Positions 1 through 11,625 of a DNA stretch of 64,000 bases are shown piece after piece. Under the pieces are notes generated by a model. That model saw only the letters and a list, made by a program, of their open reading frames with translations. It was not told the origin of the DNA and made no database searches. The DNA comes from Hermodice carunculata (lineage: Eukaryota > Annelida > Polychaeta > Eunicida > Amphinomidae), in NCBI GenBank assembly GCA_964020975.1, contig OZ026624.1:67481762-67545761 (forward strand), in the 5' to 3' direction. Positions within the stretch are counted from its first letter, which is position 1; each line of letters begins with the position of its first letter. The position numbers and the translations under genes are program-made.

Positions 1-109
1 AGTTTTTTTCACAGAGAGTTTGGGTTAAGTGATCACCTAGTAACGTACTGTACTAGAAAGGTGAACCTTAGTTTTTTTTAACAAACCTAGAGTTTGCCAA
101 CTCTGTTCC

Positions 110-1720
110 ATGAAAGACTACAGTAAAGAAGCTTTATGTTCTTTACTTGATCAACAGGACTGGTCGAAAATGATAGACCATCATGATGTTAATACGGCAT
201 GGAACAGTTTTAAAGACATTATTATTCAGGTTTTGAATATTATTGCTACTATAATAAAATTCGTCTGAAACAAGAAGCGATCTGTGGTTTAATAAGGAAA
301 TCATTGATCTTATGAGCAAAAGAGATAAAACTCTTGCAAAATTTAGAAAACATGGTACAAATGAGCTTTATTCTCTATATAAGCAATTAAGGAACAAAAC
401 ACAAAGAGTAATAAAGAAGGCAAAACCGAACTATGTAAACGATCAGATAAAAGAGATTAAGATGTCTCCAAAGAGGTTGAAGGATCAAAATCCCTGATTT
501 ATAAATTTCAATCTGGGTTTCGTTCAAAGTTTTGGACAAATGCAGTTCTGATTTTTCTTGCAGATAAAATCAGAGCCCAGATGGATAAAGGTCTATATAC
601 AGGAGTAATTTCTTTGGACTGACAAAAGGCCTTATATGCTGTGAATCATTCCATTCTAACACAGACATTAAAGCATCCTGGCCTTCCAGATCCATCAATA
701 ACATGATTTACCTCGAATATAAAGCAGTATGTGAATATAAATAGAATATGTCACCCTCCATGAATATTTACTGCGAAGTGCTCCATGGGTCAAGGCCTGT
801 TGCTTAATTTATATGTAAATGACATGGAGTCTCTGATTCTTGTGATCTTTACTTGTATGCTGATGATTCAGCACAGGTTTATGCCAGCAAGAACGTAAAA
901 TAGATTAAAGTAACCATTCATCAAGAACTTAATAAGATTCAGACTTGGTTGGAAGCCAACAAGCTGTCTTTTCACTAAGGGAAAATAGGGAGTATTCTGT
1001 TTGTCTCGAAGGCAAGATTATAAAAGCATGGTAGCTTGAATATAACTTGTGATGGAGAACAAATTAGTAGTGAATCTGAAATCAAATACCTGGGTGTGTA
1101 TCTGGATCAACGTATGTCCAGTAAAACCATGGGAATGTCAGTCATTCGTAAGATAAATCAAGCCCTTCAATTTTTGTACAAAGAAAATATTTTGCACAAA
1201 AAGAAAGGAAAACATTATGTTCTGCATAATTACAGCCCAGACTTAATTATGGTTGTAATGTTTGGTCAAGAACATTTGAAAAGTCATGAAAAACAAAACT
1301 GCAAACATCTCAAACTTAAATGATTAGATTTGTCCTGAGCAAAAATTCCAGATCTCATGTTGGTTTTAAGGACTTTGAGACACTGAACTGGTTAAATGTT
1401 ACCAAGAGAGTACCGGTAGAAGATTTCACATATTTACTCATGTTCAACATTAGTCGAAATAAAGCACCCGATTACATGAGGTTATTATTTCAGTTAAAAG
1501 ATTCTATCCAGTAAAAAATATTAGACTTCTTATCTCTTACCGCATGTAAAGTTTCGTGAACGTCAAGGTTTCATATTTAATGGTGGCAGGTTATGGAATA
1601 ACCGGCCAGGGTATATTAAAGAGAATGAATATAAGAACATGTTAAAAAAACAAGGTGAAAACATTCATATCATGCATGAGATGGAAGTACTGGAGAAGGA
1701 CAGCTTTATATATTTATAAT
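110..1720 (+). mobile_element. Decayed LINE fragment A (CR1/L2-like reverse transcriptase)
   Basis: This is a remnant of a non-LTR retrotransposon ORF2. Readable pieces in order are a pre-RT segment (312-497, ending in an RNKTQR..KKAK-type basic stretch), an RT piece near 505-700 with QSGFR and a degraded VISLD..KAL..VNHSIL, a catalytic YADD at 856-867, a post-RT KYLGVYLDQRM segment (1036-1323) and a C-terminal IRFVLSKNSRSHVGF segment (1320-1514). These match CR1/L2-type LINEs. Several stops and frame changes separate the pieces. About 150 codons are missing around position 500, between the pre-RT segment and the RT fingers. The copy is dead and old. The stretch 1720-2140 after it holds only AT-rich sequence that I cannot assign. 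Confidence 0.75.
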
Positions 1721-2607
1721 TTCAGTATCTTATTGTTATTCAAATTATGCCTTTAATGCTTATATGTATTTATTTCCCTTATATATTGATTTATTGAAAG
1801 TTTATATCTATGTTTTAATCCACAAATAATTAAAGCATTTCAGCCACGAACCTGTGTAAAGCGACTTAGTATTTTTCTGACTACCTTCTTGCTGTTTTCA
1901 TGTTGTAGTCCACCATGGAAATAAGCCAAGGCAAGATTTCCTATGCTCTTGGAGCTCCCATTTCATGCATCATTATAAGTTTGGTCTGTTCTCAGCAATT
2001 ATATTGCACCATGCAGGTATATGTGTCGTAATATATTTTACATATTTTATGTATTTTAGTATGTCAATTATACACTATTTTCTGTGTTCATGAATAAAAT
2101 ATTATCCAGCTATCAATCGAGCGGAGACCAGAGGAATGTGCACAGTACTTCTTAGAGCTCAGCCTTTTAACACTCACTATCTTACTACAAACAAAAACGA
2201 AACTTACACCAAAATCCACTAAATAAGAAGAAGAGAACTTTCCAGCATGGACTCATATAATGCCACTACAAAATTGGAAGATAGAGACCCAAAACAGTTC
2301 TGGAACATTTATAACCAATTAACAGACCGTGAATCTAAGGAGTCTGTAAATTTTATCAACCCAAGTATGTTGTGGAAATACTTCCAACATTAGCCTTCTC
2401 AACCAATGTAGCAGACAACCACTATGACCCACTTCTTCAATCATTCATAAGTGAGAATAAAGATTTGGTTTTCACCGAACTTAACTTCAGTGACACCATG
2501 CAAGAAATAAGTAAAACTATATCTAAACTTAAAAATAAGAAACCTCCTGGACTGGATGGTATCAGAAAAGAAATGCTCAAAAGCAGTAAACTAGTTCTAT
2601 TACCTAT

Positions 2608-3736
2608 ACACCCTATTCAAAAGTCCCTGCCATATTTGGAACACCACGGACCTCTGGTGACAGAAACCAGAATGAAGCTGTGGGGGACCCCAATTCAAGT
2701 CCCCATTCCCTCAATTTTAAATTTGCTAATTTTGCTAGTTCATATCTATTATTAAAAACACTGTTGAATATAAATGCCAACTCAGTAAGTGTACAGCATT
2801 ATATACCGTGTTGATATGGCACTCGCACATAACTACCTCCATTGAACCATTCTTTTTAGAAATGGGGATTTGGTCGAGTGGATATGTGCGTTTCCCATTT
2901 CAGCTAGGCGACTGGTGCCAAAGGTTGCAGGTTCGAGTCCCGCTCGTTCCGAACATGAAATAACCATTGTGTTATTATGTTAGGAAAACTCTAGGACTAC
3001 AGCATAAGGGGAAAAATCTTCAATGTTTTAACTTTTCCTAATTGCCGTTGATATACATCTCAGTGCGATTTTGATACCCGCTACGGTTCAACCCAAAGCC
3101 AGAATAGCTGAGTTGACTCTATGCATTCTAGGAATTTCCAGCAGCAACAGTGCAATAAAATATGGGGTCTTAGGGTTATATAATTAGCTGTCACAGATAT
3201 ATTTATTCTAAAGCTCAATTGACTTGTTAATGGAGCAAACTAATCAATGCAGACCTAATTTGTGAACTAGGGCTTTAAAAAAAATCTGATGAAACTTGAG
3301 AATTGTACCATGTTTTTGTTGTTATTGTTGTCCCTGGTAGTACAAATTACACACCAAAATGAATGACTGGTTCTTAAATATGAATTCAACAGATTACGCT
3401 TTGTAATAAGATGATATAAAACATGTTGCCATGAAAACCTATTTCATATTAACAGACTACATCACAGCAACTTTTGCAACAACGGAACAAACACTGAAGA
3501 CCTGCCCCCCCCCCCCTCCCTTTACTGTTGTTGTCCTAGAGGTGTCCCAACAGGATAACACAATGGGTGTATTCAAAAGTGCTTTTAAAGGATAGATATG
3601 AGTAAGAGAAGTAAGCAAATTTAACATGTAAGTGTTGATGGGAACTTGAATTGGTGTCCCTGACAGCCTCATTCTGGGTTCTGCCACCAAAGGTCAGTAG
3701 TGTTCCAAATATGGCAGGGACTTTTGAATAGGGTGT
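2608..3736. mobile_element. Non-autonomous DNA transposon with ~130 bp terminal inverted repeats
   Basis: The two ends are long inverted repeats that begin ACACCCTATTCAAAAGTCC and read inward for about 130 bp (2608-2740 against 3600-3736). The element splits the RT frame of LINE fragment B. Taking it out together with one copy of the flanking AT (2606-2607 and 3737-3738) rejoins the LINE frame exactly as ..LVLLPILAKLFN.., so the ends are well defined. No transposase is encoded. A 2 bp AT duplication is known for ISL2EU/PHIS elements; a TA reading (Tc1/mariner) is possible if the ends are uneven. A tRNA-like block lies inside, and a partial end copy lies near 4117-4185. Confidence 0.8.
2864..2950 (+). 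other. tRNA-like head (SINE-type internal Pol III promoter)
   Basis: A box-A match TGGTCGAGTGG (2871-2881) and a perfect box-B match GGTTCGAGTCC (2930-2940) lie at the spacing of a class II tRNA with a long variable arm. The flanks do not form a convincing acceptor stem. It sits inside a DNA element, so a tRNA-derived SINE head captured there is likelier than a working tRNA gene. The following ~200 bp may be the SINE body, but I find no tail. Confidence 0.5.
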
Positions 3737-4116
3737 ATCTTAGCTAAACTATTTAACTTAATTGCCGTAAACCAGCAGTTTCCTGAATGCTGGAGAACTG
3801 AATCAATTTCCCTTATCCACAAGAAGGAGAATGCCCTGAGCCAAAACAAGGTCATCTGCATAGAGTTAACAGTTTATGGGACAGGAGTCAAGCTCAGCAG
3901 GACTGCAAGTGTCATAAAAATATTTGGAAGATCTCAGAGGAACAGATTGAAAAGACTGGAACTTAGTATGTAACCCAGTTTTACACCAGCATTCGAGGAG
4001 AGTTTTCCAGTATGGTCATATTTAGTTTTGATTGATTATGACGTTTCTGAATACATGTTTTATAGCATGCCTACAAAACTGACACATATACCTCATGCTG
4101 TGAGCTTATATGAAAG

Positions 4117-4185
4117 GGCTGGCACTAATTCAAAGTCCTTGCCATATTTGGAACACTACTGACCTTTGGCGGCAGCTCGGGCCTT
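4117..4185. repeat. Partial end copy of the 2608-3736 element
   Basis: About 50 bp match the element's terminal repeat, with CCATATTTGGAACACTACTG as the clearest stretch (read on the + strand). It lies directly before the LINE resumes at 4183, so a second insertion followed by loss of most of it is likely. The 150 bp before it (3965-4117) resemble nothing else in the window. Confidence 0.5.
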
Positions 4186-5473
4186 CAGAATGGAATGCAC
4201 AAACTAGAGGTTTATTGTGATAAATGGGAACTAATTGTTAACCTCCGGAAAACTAAAATTATCATTTTCAATAAGAGCGGCTCAAAAATTAGAAAATTTG
4301 CCTTTTATTATAAGAACAACCAACTTGAAAGAACTCAAAGTTTTGCTATTTAGGTGCTGAATTTTCACCTGCTAGCACTTTTAATTTTGCCGTCCCTAAA
4401 CTAAAGGGAAAAGCTAATTAAGGGGCATTCAATTTGAAATATTTTAATACCCATGGGAATATTAATATATCTCTGAAACATTTCCAAGTCTCTCTACCCA
4501 TTGTGACATGTGCCAGTGAAATTTGAGTTCGCTATCTCCTATATAGCATCAACAATGAAACCTAAATGCAACTCTTTAAACGCACACCCACAGAACAAGT
4601 GCACTTGAAAATCTGTCAATTCATCTTGGGAGTCAATCGAAAAAGTTGCACAGCAGCTGTAAAAGGTGAACTGGGCACTTTTGCCTTCCTCTTTAACAGC
4701 TTATGCACTGCAGCCAGGTATTATTTCCATCGGTACAGCCTTGCAGACGATTGCCGGCGATATACCTTTGTCTTCAGAGCACTACGTGAAAATCACACTG
4801 TGCCACAACAAAATAAGATATGCTGGCTAAAGCATATTAAATCATTTTTTTCTAAAATTGGACCATCAATGTTATTGGAAACATGTTGTGAGTGGATATA
4901 GGAATGTGTATGAAAAGACTGTACAATAAATGTGTTCCTCCTACACAGATAAATGGTCGAAATACGTAAATGGAGAAGGGAAGGAATCTAACAAATTCAG
5001 AACATGTTACAAATTTAAAGGAGCAAACTTGGGGGAGGAAAAATACATGGATCTCAACCTCCCTATCCATAAAAGAAAAGTGTTTAGTAAATCCCGAATA
5101 AGCGCCCACAACCTTCGTATTGAACAAGGTCTTCACAAGAGAACCCCTGTATAAAGAATCTGCTGTTACTGCCAGAGAAAGAGAGTGGAGGATGAATTCC
5201 ATTACATGATAAAAAGTTCAAAGTACAATTCACTCCGAACCACCTTTTCTGATACACTGACAGAATACAAGTTGAGTCCTTATCTGATCATAATAAATCC
5301 CCCTTTCTTATTGTTGCTCCTCTCTTTACTGGGGGTGGGGGGGGGCACTTTTGGCTCAGCTTACTCCCTTGCTTAATCAGTGGATGCCGGAAAAGTGGTG
5401 ACATGGTTTATCTGGACCAATATTTATTTACCTGGAAGCACCCTCAGTACAATATATATTCGGTTGGTTGATT

Positions 5474-5764
5474 ATTGAACACTAAGCTACTTCACATGCT
5501 TACTCCCAAGGCCAACACACAGAACAGTCACTGTTAATAAACAGACATATAGAAGACACATAAAATAAGAAATTCACACATGCAAACATTTACAAAATCG
5601 ACTTCTAATAACCTTGCAAAACCACAGAAGTGTTAAAGATGAAACAACACAGCTTCTGATCCTCGGGATAATTACTCTATTGTTCCAAAGCAATACAACA
5701 ACTACCCATCCTCAGACCCTGTGCTGTTTGACGATTATCGGGCAAGACAAACGTTTAAAACCAA
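5474..5764 (+). repeat. Dispersed repeat D, copy 1, left part
   Basis: It matches 18699-18996 over nearly its whole length, starting at GGTTGGTTGA.TATTGAACAC. Copy 1 is broken here by the Helitron-like pair at 5765-8170 and resumes at 8171. No coding capacity is recognised. The short stretch before it (5290-5473) contains a G-run and no recognised gene. Confidence 0.8.
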
Positions 5765-7050
5765 CTAGAAAAGAAGATTTGCTCCAAAGCAAATCTGTCT
5801 GTGGGCCTTCAAAAGTTGTAAATAGTAAATTCTACAACTTTTGACCTTTGGTACTTCACATTCTATTAAGCTTATGGCTGGAAAAAAATTCAAAGTCCAA
5901 ATGACCTTGACCTTTACAGGTCACATGTAAATTGCAAAAATGTAGAGTATTACAATACCTACAATTTAAGCCCAACATTAACCAAATCAGATGAAAATTG
6001 ACCAAGTTGTGGCTAGATGAAACTTTCAAAGAGCTGAATGACCTTGACCTTTGACCTCAAGAGGCTACATGATATGACACAAATGTGCACTGTTGCGATA
6101 CCTACCGATCGATTCCAGCATGATTAGACTTGGATTGAAATTGGCGGAGTTATGACTGGATGAAAATTTCAAAGGTCTAAATGACCTTGATCTTTGACCT
6201 GAAAAATGTGCTGTGTTAGAATAGGTACAATTTGAGACTAACATGATCAAAATACGAATTGACCAATTTCTGGCTAGATAGAATTTCAAATGTCCAAATA
6301 ACCTTGACCTTTGAACTTTAGACGTCACAATTAAATTACAAAAATGTGCAGAGTTACAAAAGTGACAATTTGAGTCCAACGTGATCAGAATTGGATAAAA
6401 ATGGACCGAGTTATGGCCAGATGAAAATTTCAAAGGTCCAATTGACATTGATCTTTGAGCTTGAGATGTCACATTTAAATTACGAAAATCCAAATTGTTA
6501 CAGCTGCTACAACTTGAGTCCAACAGGATCAAAATTGGATAAATTGACTAAGTTATGGCTAAATGAAAATTTCAAAGCTCCAAATGAACCTGAGCTTTGA
6601 CCTTTGGGGGTCATATGTAAATTACAAACATATGCAGTGTTACAATATATACAATTTGAGCCCAACATGATTAAAATTGGATAAAAATTTACCGAGATAT
6701 GGCTAGAAGAGAATTTCAAAGGTCCAAACGACCTTGACCTTTGAAGGTCACATGTAAATTACAAAAAGTGTGCAGTGCTATAAACATATTAATTGAAGTT
6801 GGATTGGTTACCTGTATCTATAATAGTTTTGAAGATATTCACGATTTCAATTTTCAAATGGCCCTAATCTGCATAATTTTCAAACCCACAGAACCTGTTT
6901 ACAAAAACTGTAGACTTGACGTAAAGGAGTTTAATCATGCCAAGTTTTGCATTTCTACATGTAATACTTTTCAAATGAAATGTCGGACAAATTTGCCAGT
7001 AAATAAATAAATAAATAAAGAAAGAAATAAAGAAAGAAAGAAAGAAAGAA
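5765..7050 (-). mobile_element. Helitron/HINE-like element H1
   Basis: Read on the minus strand, the element ends in CTAG followed by a host T, with a hairpin (GATTTGCT..AGCAAATC) just inside. That is the 3' signature of Helitrons. Next come seven tandem core units of about 140 bp (anchors near 5901, 6037, 6180, 6298, 6442, 6583, 6728), an AT-rich arm and a short AAAT/GAAA tract. The usual outer palindrome at the other end is absent; element H2 starts directly after the microsatellite. No protein is encoded, so movement would need an autonomous partner, which is not in this window. Confidence 0.6.
6039..6057 (-). promoter_or_regulatory. Nuclear-receptor-type triple half-site in the H core repeat
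   Basis: TGACCTTGACCTTTGACCT is, on the minus strand, three AGGTCA half-sites, two of them forming a DR1. The TGACCTTGA part equals the extended half-site TCAAGGTCA used by ERR and SF-1-type receptors. The identical 19-mer recurs at 7187, 8607, 8886 and 19684, and one-mismatch forms occur in most other core units. The match is seen in the sequence; receptor binding is inference. Confidence 0.55.
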
Positions 7051-7855
7051 CTTGAAAAGAAGATTTGCTTCAAAGTAAATTTGTCTGTGTGCCTTCAAAA
7101 GTTTAATAATAAATGGTACAACTTCTGTCCTTTGGTACATCACATTCCATTAAGCTTATGGCTGGATGAAAATGTCAAAGTCCAAATGACCTTGACCTTT
7201 GACCTTTAACCTTTACAGGTTACATGTAAATTGCAAAAAATGTACAGTGTTACAATACCATCAATTTAAGTCCAACATGATTAGAATTGGATGGAAATTC
7301 GCTCAGTCATAGCTGGGTGAACCATTCAAAGGTCCAAGTGACATTGACCTTTGATCTTTGGGGGTCGCACGTAAGATTCGAAATGTGCAGTGTCACAATA
7401 GCTACAATTTGAGCCCCACATGATCAAAATTGGATAAAAATTGACCACGTTATGGCTAGAAGAAAGCCACCATTGAGAGTGCCATTTGACCTTGAAATGA
7501 CCTTTGACCTTTAGATGACCTCTATCTGAAGTGGGCCTTGACCTTGAAAATGACGTTTTGACCTTAAATTGGTCTGTGACCTTGACATGACCTTTGACCT
7601 TGACATCACCTTGACATTTGAGATGACCTTTGGCCTGCTATGATCGAACTCCTATACAATCGGAACCCCATCTACTATAGTATATAAGATATTGAGGATT
7701 TAAAATTTAATTAGCCCTCATTTGCATAATTTAAAAAAAACATGACCTCTCATTATAAAAAGACGAGACTTCATGTATAGAAGTATAATTGTGCCTAGCT
7801 TGGAGTTTCTACATGTAATACCTTTCAGATGGAATGTCAGACAAATTTGCCAGTA

Positions 7856-7903
<48 letters not shown>

Positions 7904-7961
7904 AAGAGAGAGAGAGAAAGAAAGAAAGAAAGAAAGAAAAAAAGAAAGAAAGAAGGAAGGA

Positions 7962-8045
<84 letters not shown>

Positions 8046-8072
8046 CAGACAGGCAGGCAGGCAGGCAGAAGG

Positions 8073-8144
<72 letters not shown>

Positions 8145-8170
8145 GTATGTCTGTGTTGGAACACAGACAT
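7051..8170 (-). mobile_element. Helitron/HINE-like element H2
   Basis: H2 abuts H1 head to tail, opening with CTTGAAAAGAAGATTTGCTT (a CTAG to CTTG variant). It has two full core units (near 7187 and 7336), a dense half-site tract (7487-7640), the AT-rich arm, a ~290 bp GAAA-type microsatellite (7855-8143) with AGGC and GGGA variants, and the terminal palindrome ATGTCTGTGTT-GG-AACACAGACAT. The join to repeat D at 8171 is clean. The long Lys/Glu/Arg- or Phe/Leu/Ser-rich frames here are microsatellite translations, not genes. Confidence 0.65.
7855..8143. repeat. (GAAA)n microsatellite inside H2
   Basis: An almost pure GAAA array with internal GA, AGGC and GGGA interruptions occupies the fixed microsatellite position of the H family. 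Equivalent tracts are 14735-14812 (GA), 17625-17817 (GA, GGGA, GAAA) and 20115-20192 (AAAT). Confidence 0.95.
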
Positions 8171-8475
8171 AATAACACAGCACTCCCTTGCTGAGCCTCC
8201 CAAATATGGATTGACGCAGACACAACTTCTGACGAGCAAGGCCAATGCACTACCAGAATACTTAATAAAAAAACAGACTTTCTCATCCTAAAACATAGCC
8301 AAATCATGACCCGTTCATTTCTTCGTTTATTCCGACAATGGTATGCACAATTTCCAACATTATGAGAGTATATAAATCATATTACGTGTTTTCCCATTCC
8401 AGAAAGTCCTACTATCCACACAGCCAAAAACCCTGGACACTGCAGTATTCAGATTTGACACACTTATATTTGAAA
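8171..8475 (+). repeat. Dispersed repeat D, copy 1, middle part
   Basis: It matches 18996-19298 closely, starting AATAA.ACAGCACTCCC. It continues repeat D after the H1/H2 pair and ends where H3 begins at 8476. The last piece of copy 1 resumes at 14842 as AATAACTTGAAGC.TGCATATAAC. Confidence 0.8.
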
Positions 8476-9244
8476 CTAGAAAAGATTTGTTTCAAAGAAA
8501 ATATGTGTGCCTTCAAAATTTATAAATATTAAATCCTGCAACTTTTGTCCTTTGGTACTGCACATTCCGTTAAGCTTATGGCTGGATGCAAATTTCAAAG
8601 TCCAAATGACCTTGACCTTTGACCTTTAAAGGTCGCATGTGAATTGCACAATGTTACAATACCCACAATTTAAGCCCAACATGAACCAAGTCGGATGAAA
8701 ATTGACCAAGTTATGGCAAGATGAAACTTTCGAAGGGCCAAATGACCTTGACCTTTGCCCTTTTGAGGTTACGTGTTCTTATAAAAATGTGCAGTGTTGC
8801 AATACCTACAATTTGAGTCCAACATGATTAGAATTGGATGGAAATTGGCCAAGTTATGACTGGATGAAACTTTTAAAGGTCTAAATGACCTTGACCTTTG
8901 ACCTTTAGAGGTCACATATAAGTTTCAAAACTGTGCAGTGTTACAATAGCTACAATTTGAGCCCAGCATGATCAAAATTGGATAACAATTGACCAAGTTA
9001 TGGCTAGAAAAGCCACCATCGAAAGTGGCCTTTGGCCTTGACATAACCTTGACATGTAAGATGACCTTTAATAATAATAATAGTTTATTGAAACCTCCAA
9101 AGTTGGAGAAAATAAAACACATTTACATCTAGATATTCACAGTTATATACAAAAGACAAAGTACAAAAATATATCAGCGACAGTTAAGTTAAAAACAAGT
9201 TTTGAAGTCGCTATATATATGCTTAGATAAAAGCTAACATGAAA

Positions 9245-11275
9245 CTAAAAACACCTGGTTAATAGTACAGAGAGCACATGCTCCTCAGACCACGGCTTTA
9301 TAAAATTCTCGTGCGCCGTCAAGTATCTCAAAGAGTCGACCACGCCATCCTCTTGTGGTCGACTCTCTAAGACACTCGGAGAAATATCGGAGACAAGCTG
9401 CATAGGGGAGAGACCAAGGCGAATAATTCTGTCAAGTATGGATCCCTTTGTCACTGATCCGTGCAAAATATAAGTGGCCAGCATATATGAATAAAATTTT
9501 GACAGTGGCGAATCAACCCTAAAGAAACGTCGGAATAAGGAGATAGTTTTACTAGTTACAGTCTCAGTTACATGTGGAACATACAAGGCCTTCAATAGAG
9601 ACGAATGATGGGAGCGCTTCCCAATGCCCAGGAAGCGCTTGACCAGAGTCCCTTGAGCAGACTCAATCTTATTTATACTATCTCTGGGTAGACTTATCGT
9701 TTCCAGACCATAGGTAAGTACTGGAGTACATATAGTTTTCCATAAATGTGTTTTTACATCTGTTCCAAGACCCGGGTATGATAGACCAATATTTCCTAGC
9801 CCATAATAGCTCTGTCTACATAGTTGTAGCCTTTTGTCCACGTGTAAGCGTGAACTACCAGCGCTACGGTTTGCAAATTGAACACCAAGAATATCTATTT
9901 CATCACATACCAACAACTTAGTGTTGCCGAGGTACCAACATGGAGTTACACTGAATAGATTTGGTCCCATCGTTAGGCATTTAGATTTCTTTGAGTTGAA
10001 ATTAAAACGCCAGGCCTTGGCATAATCAGCACAAATATTAATATTTCTTTGGAGGCCAGTAATTGTGGAACTTAACAGTGTTACGTCATCTGCATAGGCG
10101 CAAACATTATATTGCTCATCGCCTACACGGACACCATTACCATGAGTTGACACATCTTCAAGCATATCATTTATGAATATATTAAAGAGGTGAGGTGAAA
10201 GGATGCTGCCCTGACGGACGCCCCTGGATACAGAAAATGATGGGCTGACGTCACCATTCCACCTCACCACTGCACAAGTGCTTCTATACCACTTATACAA
10301 AAATCTCCAATGTGGTGATGGTAAGACATCCAATAGTTTAAAGAATAGGCCATCATGCCACACTCGGTCGAAACACTTCTCTGCATCCAAAGCACAGACG
10401 TATACAGGTGAACCTTTACTATTGAAATACAAACCAATATCATGAAGAAGAGTACAAGTAAATGAAGTGCTTCGTTTCTCCCGAAAGCCAAACTGAACAT
10501 CACTGACTTGGTCTGCTGGGACCATAAAAGATTCTATCAGCTTAGAGTGAACGGAGCTCAATGTTATCGGTCGAAAATTTTCTGGCAAGTTTGGATTCAG
10601 GGAGCTCTTTTTAAGGATAGGTATAATTATCCCAGTTGTAAACACACTTGGAATGACACACTGTTTGAGAATGTATGTATAAAAAGTTGCCAATCTGTCA
10701 CACAGAACATAAGATTTACCGTACAACAAATGCTCAGCAGTTACGCCATCGCAGCCAGGAGAGCTGCTTTTATTTAATCTATCTATCATTTCAGACACCA
10801 TTTCCGCTGTTACTTCCGTATGCTGAGGAGAGCTTACGTGTAGTTCACCATCACTCTCTTTAAATTTTCGTTGAACAGTATCAGTGACAAACTGCTGCGA
10901 ATCCGTTAAACTTAAGGCATCATTGTTGTCTTGCATAATTGTCGCAAAATAATCACTAAATGCCTGTGCTTGCAGCGAGGAGCCAACCCTTTTACGCTTC
11001 AGTCTCTTTATGCCATTCCAGAAGCAGGACATTTTCCTCCCCCTAAACATAGAATTCAACTTGATAAAAGAGCTGTCTACTTCATTTTGCATATAAGATC
11101 GACAATATTTCCTAAACAGCTTTTTAGCACCTTTATAACAATCATAAACCTGACCCTGTTTGGGACGCCCATTATCGTTCCACAAGGACCACCAAAATTT
11201 CTTTTTGTCCCGTAGCTGGCTAAGATGAGGGAACCAGTACTTTTTTGGTTTATACATTTTTTTTTCGCTGTACAC
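9245..11275 (-). pseudogene. LINE1 ORF2, reverse transcriptase half
   Basis: This 676-codon open stretch holds the reverse transcriptase that would copy the element's RNA at the nicked target. Motifs in order are SSPGCDGVTAEHL, PENFRPITLSS, QFGFREKRSTS, CALDAEKCFDRVWHDGL (the usual catalytic Asp is present), GVRQGSILSPHLFN and the catalytic YADD, followed by a thumb (SKKSKCLTMG) and a C-terminal region. The frame ends at 9245. Upstream, the endonuclease half is in another frame; the switch falls at a run of nine A (minus strand) near 11255, which suggests a single-base slippage. The copy cannot make one continuous ORF2 protein. Confidence 0.8.
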
Positions 11276-11625
11276 CCTGCCTCTTTAGCAGCTGAATGTA
11301 TTGCCTCATTAAGATCTGATAAGTATATATCCACCCCTTTCTGTAAATCGGTACTGTTAGTCGGGAGGTTGGCCGACAGGGGCTTTACAGCAGCAAGCTT
11401 ATCAGAAAGAATGCTATTATAATTGTCAATACGTGTTTGATTTCCCCAATTAGGGGGTGAGAACGACCTAAGGCTATTCGTGGTGTATGGCTTAATGCCA
11501 CTTGTGCTCATATGACCATCGTTAATGGGAACTTTCACCTTAAACTCTGTGCAAAGCAGTAAGTGATCGCTTACGTTAGATGCATTCAGATTTAATATTT
11601 TACAATAAGTTACAGAGTCTATATC

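Larger units (their letters stand above)
2140..5290 (+). mobile_element. Decayed LINE fragment B, split by a DNA element
   Basis: This is a second non-LTR retrotransposon of a different family. From the 5' side it reads a pre-RT segment (2270-2370), an RT entry KNKKPPGLDGIRKEMLKSS (2372-2605), then LAKLFNLIA..QFPECW after the inserted element (from 3739). A thumb piece GLQNGMHKLEVYCDKWELIVNLRKTK lies near 4183-4300. The C-terminal part is KICQFILGVNRKSCTAAVKGELG (4566-4860) followed by a Cys/His end (RISAHNLRIEQG, CRYC, EDEFHYM; 4930-5260). The same C-terminal plan recurs in the full-length LINE at 51.6-57.7 kb. Stops, frame changes and inserted DNA (2608-3736 and about 3965-4183) show it is dead. 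Confidence 0.75.

Noticed and set aside
2864-2950. Functional tRNA gene
   Set aside because: A and B boxes are good but the acceptor stem does not pair and it lies inside a transposon.
5850-6790. CRISPR-like array of ~140 bp repeats
   Set aside because: Units are contiguous tandem repeats without unique spacers, in a eukaryotic transposon.
6864-7143. Minus-strand frames with a hydrophobic FFLSFFL stretch resembling a membrane protein
   Set aside because: The hydrophobic stretch is the GAAA/AAAT tract of H1 read in reverse.
7718-8307. Long Phe/Leu/Ser- or Lys/Glu/Arg-rich open frames on both strands
   Set aside because: They are translations of the GAAA microsatellite in H2; the same holds for 14649-14897, 17519-17884 and 20013-20234.
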